A DNA stretch of 64,000 nt, from assembly GCA_964542755.1 (NCBI GenBank), contig CAZIWL010000002.1, positions 1-64,000 on the forward strand, written 5' to 3'. Under the pieces are notes generated by a model. The model made no database searches, was not told where the DNA came from, and was given only the letters and a program-made list of their open reading frames with translations. The stretch's first letter is position 1, and each line of letters starts with the position of its first letter. Shown in pieces: positions 51,480 through 60,367 of this stretch. The translations under genes were made by a program, and so were the position numbers. The DNA is from SKLM01 sp964542755 (lineage in GTDB: Bacteria > Chloroflexota > Anaerolineae > B4-G1).

Positions 51480-52436
51480 TTACCCCTTCTCCTCCCGAGC
51501 GTACGGTACCCCCAATGCCGCCGGCGCGCCAATTCGCTTCTGAAGCGTCTCCCACCAGGTGATGATCACCAATACGACAATCGTCGCAAGGTAGGGCAGC
51601 ATATTCAGCAGCGCCGCGGGAATGGTGGTGCCCGCCGCCTGCATACGGAACTGTACCGCGTTGATGCCGCCGAAAAGAGCCGCGCCGATGACGGCGCGCA
51701 ATGGATCCCACATGGCGAAGATGACCAGCGCCACGGCAATCCAGCCGCGCCCCCCGGTGATGTTCTCCGTCCATCCCTTCGTATACGCCAGCGACAGATG
51801 CGCCCCCCCTAGACCGGCCAGAGCTCCGCCTAGGATGGTGTAGACGTAGCGATTCGCCCCCACCCGGATGCCCATGGCGTCCGCCGTCTGGGGATTCTCT
51901 CCCACTGCCCGCATGTAGAGACCCGGCCGACTCTTGTAGAGGAACCACGACGCGGCTGGCACCAGCAGGTAGAGCCCATACGTCAACAAGTCCTGGTAGA
52001 ACAGCGATGGCCCAAGCAACGGCAGATCCGACAACAGAGGAATCCGAACGCGTTCGAGACTCGGCCCGACCAACCCAACCAAACGCGCTCCCCCGGGGCC
52101 GAGACGCTGTCCCAGGAAACTGGCCAGACCCGTTCCGAACAACGTGAGCGTCAAACCGCTGACCACCTGATTCGCGCGGAGCGAGACGGAGAGAAAGGCA
52201 TGAAGAGATGCCAACAAGGAACCAGCCAAGAGAGCTGTCAAGATCGCCAGGACCAGACTACCGGTGTGGTAGGCGACTGCGAAGGCCGACACGGCCCCCA
52301 CCATCATCATCCCTTCGACACCGAGGTTGAGGATGCCTGATCGCTCCGTATAGATCTCCCCGATTGTAGCATAGAGGAGGGACGTGCCCGCACGCAGGGT
52401 AATCGCGAGTATGGAGGTAAACAGGGACAGATTCAC
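51480..52436 (-). CDS. Nucleoside-type ABC transporter permease (second)
   Basis: A 318-residue permease of the BPD_transp_2 family (relatives YufQ/NupC in nucleoside importers). About eight to nine helices; conserved segments are YTERSGILNLGVEGMMMVGA near the N terminus and GRGWIAVALVIFAMWDPLRA late. The EAA-like loop GENPQTADAMGIRVGANRY contacts the ATPase. It overlaps the first permease by 4 bases. Confidence 0.88.
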   Translation of the reverse strand: MNLSLFTSILAITLRAGTSLLYATIGEIYTERSGILNLGVEGMMMVGAVSAFAVAYHTGSLVLAILTALLAGSLLASLHAFLSVSLRANQVVSGLTLTLFGTGLASFLGQRLGPGGARLVGLVGPSLERVRIPLLSDLPLLGPSLFYQDLLTYGLYLLVPAASWFLYKSRPGLYMRAVGENPQTADAMGIRVGANRYVYTILGGALAGLGGAHLSLAYTKGWTENITGGRGWIAVALVIFAMWDPLRAVIGAALFGGINAVQFRMQAAGTTIPAALLNMLPYLATIVVLVIITWWETLQKRIGAPAALGVPYAREEKG

Positions 52437-53545
52437 GACTCAGACTCCTTCGCAAGAGACTCCTCCGGGAAGACGGCTTGCTGACGCCCCGGCCGTACGA
52501 CACGCAGTTTGTACTCCGCAAACAGAGATCCTCCCAGCATGGGGAATAGCAGCGCCCCCTGAAGGACCAGCCCCATAGCTGCTGGAAGGCCCATCGCCAT
52601 CTGTATCTGGTCGCCTCCGACCAGGAGCCCCGCCAGCAAGAAAGCGATGATCAAGACTCCCCAGGGATTGAGCTGGCTCATCCACGCCACGATAATCGCC
52701 GTGTAGCCGTATCCCACCGTGAGCCCTTGTTGAAGCCGCCGCATCACACCCGCAACCTCACAAACGCCAGCAAGACCGCACAGCCCTCCTGATACCATCA
52801 TGGCGACCACGATCAGCTTGGGAATATCGATTCCAATGTACCGCGCTGCCTTCGGATTCTCCCCCGTAATACGCAATTCAAAACCCCACTTCGTCCGCTG
52901 GAGCACGAACCAAAGAATTGCTGCCGCGATGATGGCAAAGAAGACCCCTGCGTGGGCCCGACCGTAGATCCTGGGCAGCCACGCCACCTCCGGGAATCTC
53001 GCGGTGCCAGGAAAACCATACCCATCCGGATCACGCCAGGGCCCATGATAGACGTGGGAGACCAGTAGGATGGCCACGTAGTTCATCATCAGCGTGGTGA
53101 TCGTCTCGTTCACCTGCAAGTAGGCCCTGAGTAGCGCAGGAATCGCAGCCCACAGCGCCCCGGCGAGCATGCCAAGCAGCACCGCCGCCGGCAGGATCGA
53201 CCAGCCGGGGAGATAGTCCGTTGCATAGAGCGCAACACCTGTCGCCGCTAGTCCTCCCATCGCCAACTGACCTTCGGCCCCGATATTCCAGAATAGCATG
53301 CGGAACGCGATCGATACACCGAGACCCGTCAGCATAAGGGGTATCGCCTTGACCAGGGTCTCAGCCAGAGACTGGGGATCCCCAAAGGCTCCCTCCGCCA
53401 TTGCAGCGTAGGCCGTCCCAGGATTCACGCCCGACATAAGGAGCAGTATCGCACCGAATACCAGAGCAAACAGGAGCGAGAAAACAGGGACAAGCACACG
53501 AATGGTCCTCGATACCTCCTGACGCTTTTCAAATACAATCTTCAC
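52433..53545 (-). CDS. Nucleoside-type ABC transporter permease (first)
   Basis: A 370-residue permease of the same family (YufP-like). Segments: LTGLGVSIAFRMLFWNIGAE GQLAMGG-type start of the core, YLQVNETITTLMMNYVAILL, the coupling loop ITGENPKAARYIGIDIPKL and GLTVGYGYTAIIVAWMSQLN PWG near the end. It pairs with the 51480-52436 permease to form the channel. It starts 2 bases after the ATPase stop. Confidence 0.88.
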   Translation of the reverse strand: MKIVFEKRQEVSRTIRVLVPVFSLLFALVFGAILLLMSGVNPGTAYAAMAEGAFGDPQSLAETLVKAIPLMLTGLGVSIAFRMLFWNIGAEGQLAMGGLAATGVALYATDYLPGWSILPAAVLLGMLAGALWAAIPALLRAYLQVNETITTLMMNYVAILLVSHVYHGPWRDPDGYGFPGTARFPEVAWLPRIYGRAHAGVFFAIIAAAILWFVLQRTKWGFELRITGENPKAARYIGIDIPKLIVVAMMVSGGLCGLAGVCEVAGVMRRLQQGLTVGYGYTAIIVAWMSQLNPWGVLIIAFLLAGLLVGGDQIQMAMGLPAAMGLVLQGALLFPMLGGSLFAEYKLRVVRPGRQQAVFPEESLAKESES

Positions 53546-53547
53546 CT

Positions 53548-55086
53548 TCAGGCTCCCTCCTCTTGGACGTGCTCACCCGCCATCATCAGCCCGATGGTGT
53601 CGATCTCCGCCTCTTCGGCCAGGACGATGCCAACAATCTCTCCTTCGAACATCACCGCGATCCGATCGGAGACCTCGAGTAACTCGTCCAGATCCTCGGA
53701 GATTAGCAGAATTGCCGTGCCTTGCTCGCGCTGACCGAGCAGAAGATCTCTCACCGACTCAGTGGCCCCCACGTCCAGCCCCCGCGTTGGATGCACGGCC
53801 ACCAACAGACCCTGGCAAGCCGTAAGCTCCCTTGCCAGGATCGCCTTCTGTAAATTACCGCCAGAGAGGAATTTGACACGCGTCTCGGGCCCCGGCGTCG
53901 CAATATCAAATCCTGCGATCAGGCCCTCGGCGAAGCGCCGTACTCTATCAGGCATTAACACTGGCCCTCGAGAGAGCTCATTCGTGCGATACGCCTTGAG
54001 CGCCAGGTTCTCGGCCACGGACATGTCGCCCACCAATCCCATCTCGACGCGGTCCTCAGGAACGTGGCTCACCCCCGCGCGGATGGCGCGCAGGGGCGAG
54101 GCATTCGTGAGACAAGTCTCATTGACGTACACCTCACCGTGAACAGCGCTGCGCAGGCCCGTGATCACCTCGGCCAGCTCTTTCTGTCCGTTCCCTGCGA
54201 CGCCGGCGACACCGAGGATCTCTCCGGAGCGCACGACCATGGAGACGCCCTTCAACGCCGGGAGCCCCTTGTCGTTGAGGGCTCTCAAGTCGTCAATCTT
54301 GAGCACGGGCTCACCCTGTTCACACGCAGTCCGCTCCAGCTGGAAGAGCACCTCCCGGCCCACCATAAGTCGCGCCAGCTCCTGAGGCGACGTCTCAGCG
54401 GTGGAGCGCGTCGCTACGTTCTGCCCACCCCGCAGCACCGTCACGCGATCGGAGAACATCATCACCTCGCGAAGCTTATGGGTGATGAAGATTGCCGCCT
54501 TCCCTTCATCCACGACCCGCCGGAGAACTTCGACCAGGTCGTCCACCTCTTGAGGTGTCAAAACTGCCGTCGGCTCATCCAGGATCAGGACATCCACATC
54601 GCGATAGAGCAGCTTCAGAATCTCCACTCGTTGCTGCTCCCCAACCGATAGCTGCCAGATGTAGGCATCGGGGTCCACCTTCAAGCCGTACCGCTCGCCC
54701 AATGTGACCAGGCGTCCCCTCACGTCTCGAAGATCCGGTTGAAACGCAAGCCCCTGAAGCCCCAGGACCACGTTCTCCGCGACCGTCATCGTCTCCACCA
54801 GCATGAAGTTCTGGTGCACCATGCCAATTCCTAGATCGTAGGCGTCCCGGGGGGACTGAATACCGGCAGGGCGCCCACTGACAAAGACGGTTCCTTCATC
54901 CTGACGGTAGAGCCCATTGAGGACATTCATCAACGTTGACTTTCCTGCCCCGTTTTCGCCTAGCAGGGCTAGCACCTCTCCTTGCCAGAGGTCGAGATCG
55001 ACACAGTCATTGGCCAGGACGCCGGGGAACCGCTTGGTGATGCCCACCATCCGCAGGATCGGGTCTTCTGATCTCTTATGAGTCAT
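53548..55086 (-). CDS. Nucleoside-type ABC transporter ATPase (two domains)
   Basis: A 512-residue double ATPase (YufO/RbsA-like). Domain 1: Walker A LLGENGAGKSTLMNVL, signature LSVGEQQRVEILK, Walker B VLILDEPTAVLTP. Domain 2 is degenerate in the Walker A (GVAGNGQKELAEV), but keeps the signature LSGGNLQKAILARELT and HPTRGLDVGA; this asymmetry is normal for sugar and nucleoside importers of this class. It energises the two permeases below it and follows the binding-protein gene. Confidence 0.9.
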   Translation of the reverse strand: MTHKRSEDPILRMVGITKRFPGVLANDCVDLDLWQGEVLALLGENGAGKSTLMNVLNGLYRQDEGTVFVSGRPAGIQSPRDAYDLGIGMVHQNFMLVETMTVAENVVLGLQGLAFQPDLRDVRGRLVTLGERYGLKVDPDAYIWQLSVGEQQRVEILKLLYRDVDVLILDEPTAVLTPQEVDDLVEVLRRVVDEGKAAIFITHKLREVMMFSDRVTVLRGGQNVATRSTAETSPQELARLMVGREVLFQLERTACEQGEPVLKIDDLRALNDKGLPALKGVSMVVRSGEILGVAGVAGNGQKELAEVITGLRSAVHGEVYVNETCLTNASPLRAIRAGVSHVPEDRVEMGLVGDMSVAENLALKAYRTNELSRGPVLMPDRVRRFAEGLIAGFDIATPGPETRVKFLSGGNLQKAILARELTACQGLLVAVHPTRGLDVGATESVRDLLLGQREQGTAILLISEDLDELLEVSDRIAVMFEGEIVGIVLAEEAEIDTIGLMMAGEHVQEEGA

Positions 55087-55194
55087 GGCTTGATTCTACG
55101 CTCCTTCTGCGGGGACGTACAAGGAAAGGGGCAGAACGTCAGGGCCATGCGCCAGCCCTTTTCGCTCTGCCCACCCTCCTGGATGCAGCGTTCG

Positions 55195-56349
55195 CTATTC
55201 GGATAGCTCTCCGACGACGCCTTCGACGAACCAGTCCATGTTCAGCATATCCTCATCGGACATGCATTCGCCGTCCGCCACCGCCTCGTTACCGTCCTGG
55301 TCGTTGATGGGGCCACAGAAGACGTCCCAGTCGGTGTCCGTGATCCGGTCCCTCTCCGAGGTCACCTGCTCCACCACGTCCTCGGGTACCAGCGGGCTCA
55401 TCTCAGCCAGCTTCACGATGCCGGTCTCCAGGCCTCCCCAGAACTGGTGCGTCTCCCACGTTCCATCAATGATATCCTGGACCGTGTCAACGTAGTACGT
55501 GCCCCAGTCCCACTGCGGGCTCGTCAATACCGTGTCACCGACAAAATCAGCCATGTCGGAGTCGTATCCGATGCTCAGGGCATCCCTCTCCGCGGCGGCC
55601 TTCTGCGGCTCTGTCGTGTCCTGGTGCTGCGCGATGATGTCCGCGCCCTCGTCCAGGAGCGCCTCCGCAGCCTCACGCTCCACCACCGGATCGTACCACG
55701 TGTTCGTCCATACCACCCGGACCTCAGCATCCGGGTTAACCGACCGAACCCCAAGCGCGAAGGCATTGATGCCTCGAATGACCTCGGGGATCGGGAACGC
55801 CGCGGCGTAGCCGATGATATTGCTCTCCGTCATCTCTCCAGCCACGATGCCCGACAGATAGCGGGGCTGATACATGCGGCCGAAGTACGTCGCCATGTTC
55901 TCCCGCGTCATAAACCCTGAGCAGTGCTCAAAGATCACATCCGGGAATTCTTCGGCCACCTCGTGCGTCGGCTCCATATAACCAAAGGATGTCGTGAAAA
56001 TAACGTCCCATCCTTCTTGAGCATACTGACGGACGACACGCGTGGCATCCGGGCCCTCAGGAACGTCCTCAATGTAGGTCGTCTCGACGGCTTCGCCGAG
56101 CTCGTCCTCCAGAATGAGGCGGCCACGATCGTGCTCATAGGTCCAGCCCAGATCGCCTGGGGGGCCAATGTAGACGAAGGCTGCCTTGACGGGCAATCCT
56201 TCTTCTGCCGCCGGTTCTTCGGTGGGTTCTTCTGCCGGCTCCTCAGTGGGGGCCTCGGTGGGTTCTGGTGTAGCGGGCTGACCACAGGCGACCAAAACTG
56301 TGGCCGCAACGACCAGAATACCCAAGATGTGCCATAGGCGCTTACGCAT
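55195..56349 (-). CDS. BMP family nucleoside-binding lipoprotein
   Basis: A 384-residue substrate-binding lipoprotein. Signal and lipobox are ILVVAATVLVACG; an acidic Pro/Glu linker (TPEPTEAPTEEPAEEPTEEP) follows, then the Bmp/PnrA-like fold: AAFVYIGPPGDLGWTYEHDR, the ligand-region GIVAGEMTESNIIGYAAAFP and AQHQDTTEPQKAAAE. BMP proteins of this type bind purine or pyrimidine nucleosides. It is the first gene of the transporter operon, with a promoter at 56461-56489 and a leader of about 105 bases. Confidence 0.9.
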   Translation of the reverse strand: MRKRLWHILGILVVAATVLVACGQPATPEPTEAPTEEPAEEPTEEPAAEEGLPVKAAFVYIGPPGDLGWTYEHDRGRLILEDELGEAVETTYIEDVPEGPDATRVVRQYAQEGWDVIFTTSFGYMEPTHEVAEEFPDVIFEHCSGFMTRENMATYFGRMYQPRYLSGIVAGEMTESNIIGYAAAFPIPEVIRGINAFALGVRSVNPDAEVRVVWTNTWYDPVVEREAAEALLDEGADIIAQHQDTTEPQKAAAERDALSIGYDSDMADFVGDTVLTSPQWDWGTYYVDTVQDIIDGTWETHQFWGGLETGIVKLAEMSPLVPEDVVEQVTSERDRITDTDWDVFCGPINDQDGNEAVADGECMSDEDMLNMDWFVEGVVGELSE

Positions 56350-56460
56350 TCTTCACCTCCTGTTAAATGATTGAGCGGAAAAGCTACGACGTCTGGATTG
56401 AATCACTAGGGGAAATGTCGGTTCGCACCACCTCCTTGGCTGAATCGTGGAAGCCGCTCA

Positions 56461-56489
56461 ATGATAGCATGAGAGAATAGCTTTAGCAA
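56461..56489 (-). promoter_or_regulatory. Promoter of the nucleoside ABC operon
   Basis: Minus strand: TTGCTA (56489-56484), 17-base spacer, TATCAT (56466-56461). The start site would be near 56454. Confidence 0.6.
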
Positions 56490-56493
56490 TTCC

Positions 56494-57249
56494 CTACATC
56501 CCTGTGGGGATATCGAGGAAGATAGTCTCGAGATCAAACGCCTCTTCGATATGACGTGCCAGCGCCCGAAGGCCCAGGGTCTCCGTCGCATAGTGACCCG
56601 CGAAGAGGACGTTCAGCTCCCTCTCTACCACATAGTGGAAGGACGTGTGGCTCGTCTCACCCGTGATATACGCATCCAAACACGCATCAGCCGCTTGATC
56701 TACCAACGACGCAGCCCCGCCGGAGACACAGCCAACTCGCTCGATCTCTCTGGGACCGTAGTCGAGCACCCGGATCGGCGGCCTACCGAACGCGTCAACC
56801 ATTCGTCCAATAAGCCCGGGTACGTCGAGGGGCTCATCCAGTCGTCCGGAAAAACCGATCTCGATGCCGTGATAGTTGCCAAAGGGCTCTCTGCCCTCCA
56901 AGCCCAATAGTCTAACCATCTCGGCGTTGTGGCCAACCTCCGGGTGCATGTCTAGCGGGAGATGCACGGCGTAGAGCCCACACTCTCCCTCAATCAGCTT
57001 TCTCACGCGCTGGAAATGGGGTCCGACGAGAAGAGGAGAATCCTCCCAGAAGAGCCCGTGATGGACAATGAGCAGCTGCACGCCCTCCTCGACAGCCCGT
57101 TCAAAGGCAGCCTGGCATCCATCGACGGCTAAAGCGACCTTCGCCACCTCGCCAGGCCCCTCCACCTGCAGCCCGTTCTGAGACTTGTCCTCGATCTCTT
57201 CAACCCGTAGGTATTCGTCAAGATAGTCAGTCAGCGCCTTCCGCTCCAT
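56494..57249 (-). CDS. Nif3-like dinuclear metal-binding protein
   Basis: A 251-residue Nif3/YqfO-family protein (old name GTP cyclohydrolase I type 2). It has the metal-site motif LLIVHHGLFW near the N terminus, YAVHLPLDMHPEVGHNAEMV, the central GCVSGGAASLVDQAADACLD and the last metal ligands in FAGHYATETLGLRALARH. Its function is debated; it binds two metal ions. The start at ATG 57249 has GGAGG 7 bases upstream; ATG 57255 is too close to it. Confidence 0.9.
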   Translation of the reverse strand: MERKALTDYLDEYLRVEEIEDKSQNGLQVEGPGEVAKVALAVDGCQAAFERAVEEGVQLLIVHHGLFWEDSPLLVGPHFQRVRKLIEGECGLYAVHLPLDMHPEVGHNAEMVRLLGLEGREPFGNYHGIEIGFSGRLDEPLDVPGLIGRMVDAFGRPPIRVLDYGPREIERVGCVSGGAASLVDQAADACLDAYITGETSHTSFHYVVERELNVLFAGHYATETLGLRALARHIEEAFDLETIFLDIPTGM

Positions 57250-57353
57250 ACACATGCCTCCGTCCTTCGCGTGTGTTGCTTGCTTTGTCGATGCCGAACC
57301 AAGGAGAACCCGAGGGGTCCGGCCGCGGTCACGTCGAGAGAGGATGGGAAACC

Positions 57354-57587
57354 CTAGTCCACCCAGCGTTCCACCACGGTCAGCAGCCCCCACAGGAGAG
57401 CTAGGGTCCCTGCTCCGGCCAACAGACACGTGACACCTAGGACCATCGCCCGTCTGCCGTATGCCAGCACAATGGCTGCTCCGCCGACGAGGACGATGAA
57501 GCCCGCGACGGCCCACAAGAGCCGACGCCGCTCGCGCCGGCGCCTTTCACGGGGATTCGCGGGCTTATGCTCTTCGTCCATGGACAT
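57354..57587 (-). CDS. Small two-helix membrane protein with basic N terminus
   Basis: A 77-residue protein: an Arg-rich cytoplasmic head (NPRERRRRERRRLLW), then two membrane helices (AVAGFIVLVGGAAIVLAYG and VLGVTCLLAGAGTLALLWGL). ATG 57587 or 57581 are both possible starts. It lies between the Nif3 and lipoprotein genes on the same strand. Family unknown. Confidence 0.55.
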   Translation of the reverse strand: MSMDEEHKPANPRERRRRERRRLLWAVAGFIVLVGGAAIVLAYGRRAMVLGVTCLLAGAGTLALLWGLLTVVERWVD

Positions 57588-57621
57588 CTTTCGGCGCCAA
57601 CGGCGCCTTGCTTCAGCAGTC

Positions 57622-58488
57622 TCAGGTGGGTGTCGGCGCCGGACCCGAGTCTGAGTCCCCACCGCCGCCCCGGAAGACAACGTGGATTGGCAGCTCCAGT
57701 TTCACGGTACCTCCCGGGCCGATGAGACGCACCACACCTTCCGTACCCGACTCAGTCCACCATGCCTCTCCATTGGGCAGAGTGCCGAAGCTTCCGGAGG
57801 CCTGCCATTGGTACCCCTCCGGAAGGGGGCTGGCATCAATGCCGTCGTCCGGCTGCCGCTCTGGCCCGTACCAGGTTCCGTCTAGTTGAACAAGAAGGTC
57901 GAGCCAGGGCATGGCCCCAGCCTCATAGATGCCAACGGTACCCTCAGAGAAGCCATTGTGATAGACCACCCGAGCGTCCATCACCACGCCTGGCCCACCG
58001 CTCGATGCCGAGTCCCTTGGCTCTTCCGTAGGCGGAACAGGCGTGGGCATCGGCGTCCCGGTGGGTGGCACAGGAGAGGGACTGGGCGTGTCGGGTGCCC
58101 GCACCGCGGTGGGGCTCGGTGTTGCCGTCGGGGGAGATGTCGCCGTGGCCGTCTTCGAAAGAGTTGCCTCGCCGCCCGACGCCGGCGAATCCAGCTCTCG
58201 CGTACTCTGCCGGGTATCGCTCGGTTGTGGTGAGGATTCTGGATCGGGTGTCGCTGTTGCCCTCGGCACCGCAGAAGGCGAAGCCGTTGCGCCCACTTGA
58301 GCCACCAACGCTGCCAGCGTCGCTGCTACCTCTGCGGCGGGTGTAATCGATCCAAGCAACTCTGGTGGCGCGGTGGTATCCATCGCAGGCGCCCGGCAGC
58401 CAGCGACGCCTGTGACCACAACCACCAGCCACACACTCAACCACAGGCTGTTACGACCTGTTCTCGCCGTTCCATCGGCATCCCACAT
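57622..58488 (-). CDS. Lipoprotein with PT-rich stalk and small beta domain
   Basis: A 288-residue surface lipoprotein. A signal with lipobox VTGVAGC is at 18-31. A 120-residue Pro/Thr/Ser stalk (PTATPSPTAVRAPDTPSPSP) follows, and then a C-terminal domain of about 110 residues (VVMDARVVYHNGFSEGTVGI, PLPEGYQWQASGSFGTLPNG, VRLIGPGGTVKLELPIHVVF). The domain resembles small beta-sandwich binding modules, but I cannot name the family. Confidence 0.65.
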   Translation of the reverse strand: MWDADGTARTGRNSLWLSVWLVVVVTGVAGCRAPAMDTTAPPELLGSITPAAEVAATLAALVAQVGATASPSAVPRATATPDPESSPQPSDTRQSTRELDSPASGGEATLSKTATATSPPTATPSPTAVRAPDTPSPSPVPPTGTPMPTPVPPTEEPRDSASSGGPGVVMDARVVYHNGFSEGTVGIYEAGAMPWLDLLVQLDGTWYGPERQPDDGIDASPLPEGYQWQASGSFGTLPNGEAWWTESGTEGVVRLIGPGGTVKLELPIHVVFRGGGGDSDSGPAPTPT

Positions 58489-58520
58489 CGTTTGGTTAAC
58501 CCCAATCTCGGTAGGTCGTG

Positions 58521-60248
58521 CTACGGAAAGAGCGACACGAAGCTAAACGCTTCCACGTCCACCAACCCTTGGTCCGTCAGCTTCAGGGAAGGAATCACCT
58601 CAAGGGCCAGGAACCCCAGAGTCATCAGAGGATCGTGCAACCCCGACCCCAGATCCCGGGAGGCCTGGACCAAACCGTCCATCTGCTCTCTGACCGTTTC
58701 CAGCGATTGGTCGGACATGAGGCCGGCGATGGGCAGTGGGACCTCAGCCAGGACCTCATCGCCGACGGCGGCAACCAGTCCCCCGCCCATGCGCCCAACA
58801 GCTCTCGCAGCCGTCATCATCGAGACATCATCGCACCCCGCCACCGTCAAGTTGTGCGCATCGTGCCCCACACTACCAGCCAGGGCGCCTCGCTTGAGTC
58901 CCAGCCCACGCACAAACCCCAGGCCAACGTTGCCGGAAGCACGGTGGCGCTCTATCACCGCCAACTTCAAGATGTCGCGCTCCGCATCAGCCACGGCTTG
59001 CCCGTCGCGCACAGGCACGTCTTCTGTCAGGTGCCTTGTCACGATCTGATCGGGCACCAGACCGATCACCCTGACCTCCACCGCGTCCGCCGTTGTATCA
59101 GGCGCCCTAATGCCGAAGTCGAGGTCCTCCCAGAGGACGTTCACGCTGCTGCGCACGGCGGAAGCATCCACATCGGGCTCACACCAATCGCCCACTGGCT
59201 CGCCATCTCGAGCAGCCAACCGACCGCCGGCGTAGACCAATTCCGCACAGAAATCTTGCAGGTCCGAGAAGACCACCAGGTCCGCCCGCTTCCCCGGAGC
59301 GATCGCCCCGCGGTCATAAAGACGGAACCACTCCGCGGCGTTCAGGGTCGCCATCTGGATAGCCGTGACTGGATCGAGCCCCTCGGCAATGGCCAGGCGG
59401 AGTATGTGGTCCATATGACCCTCATCGAGGAGATCAGATGGGTGTCGATCATCGGTACAGAGACCGCACCGCCTGCTATTCGCCTCCGTGACGGCGGGCA
59501 CCAAAGCACGGAGGTTCTTGGCTCCGGTCGCCTCCCGCAGGAAGACGCGCATTCCCAGTCGCAGCTTCTCAACCATCTCCTCGGCCGTGGTGCATTCGTG
59601 GTCGGAGCCTGGGCCCGCCCCGACGTATGCCTGGAGCCATTGACCTGTGACCTCAGGAGAGTGCCCATCGATGACCCGGTCCTTGAAAGCCTCAATCTTG
59701 TCCATTGCCGCGAGATCCCCTAGAACCAGCCCAGGTACGTTCATGAACTCAGCCAAACCCACCACCCTTGGCAGATCGGCCAGCTCAACCAGGTCATCGG
59801 CCGTCAATTCTGCGCCGGCCGTAGCCATGTGGGTCGCCGGAACACTCGATGGAAGGTTCACCAGCACCGTCAACGGCAGGCCTTCGGATACCTCGAGCAT
59901 ATACCGCACGCCGTCGGCACCCGCCACGTTCGCGATCTCGTGGGGATCCGTGACGACCGTCGTCGTGCCTCGCGGCAGTACGCCTCGCGCAAACGCCGGC
60001 GGGATAACCATGGAGGACTCAATGTGGACATGAGCATCGATCAGGCCCGGGCAGATGTACCGGTCGCGGACATCCAGCTTCTCTTTGGCTTCGTAGCATG
60101 AGCCAATCCCGACGATCGTGTCTCCGGCGATGGCAACGTCAGTCTCGATAATGTCTCCGGTGAACACGTTGACGACCCGCCCACCGCTCAGCAGAAGATC
60201 CGTCGGTTCATCGCCGCGTGCGATCGGTAGAAAGCGCGCTAGTTCCAT
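58521..60248 (-). CDS. ade: Adenine deaminase
   Basis: A 575-residue amidohydrolase that converts adenine to hypoxanthine. Motifs: YICPGLIDAHVHIESSMVIP (metal His), VVTDPHEIANVAGADGV, FMNVPGLV, VIDGHSPEV and CTDDRHPSDLLDEGHMD (metal Asp and surrounding). The C-terminal part AGSVGHDAHNLTVAGCDDVS is typical of Ade. Two ATGs follow the GGAGGG site; ATG 60248 has the better spacing. It would feed hypoxanthine into purine breakdown, in keeping with YgfK and the nucleoside importer nearby. Confidence 0.95.
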   Translation of the reverse strand: MELARFLPIARGDEPTDLLLSGGRVVNVFTGDIIETDVAIAGDTIVGIGSCYEAKEKLDVRDRYICPGLIDAHVHIESSMVIPPAFARGVLPRGTTTVVTDPHEIANVAGADGVRYMLEVSEGLPLTVLVNLPSSVPATHMATAGAELTADDLVELADLPRVVGLAEFMNVPGLVLGDLAAMDKIEAFKDRVIDGHSPEVTGQWLQAYVGAGPGSDHECTTAEEMVEKLRLGMRVFLREATGAKNLRALVPAVTEANSRRCGLCTDDRHPSDLLDEGHMDHILRLAIAEGLDPVTAIQMATLNAAEWFRLYDRGAIAPGKRADLVVFSDLQDFCAELVYAGGRLAARDGEPVGDWCEPDVDASAVRSSVNVLWEDLDFGIRAPDTTADAVEVRVIGLVPDQIVTRHLTEDVPVRDGQAVADAERDILKLAVIERHRASGNVGLGFVRGLGLKRGALAGSVGHDAHNLTVAGCDDVSMMTAARAVGRMGGGLVAAVGDEVLAEVPLPIAGLMSDQSLETVREQMDGLVQASRDLGSGLHDPLMTLGFLALEVIPSLKLTDQGLVDVEAFSFVSLFP

Positions 60249-60367
60249 CGACATCCCTCCTTGCACTTCTCGTTCACCAATCCGCACCCGCACTTTCCCC
60301 ACCGTCCTTGCGGCCTGCGGGCGCTGGAACTCCCGATCGACTCTAGTCCGCCAGTACCCGGAAGCGG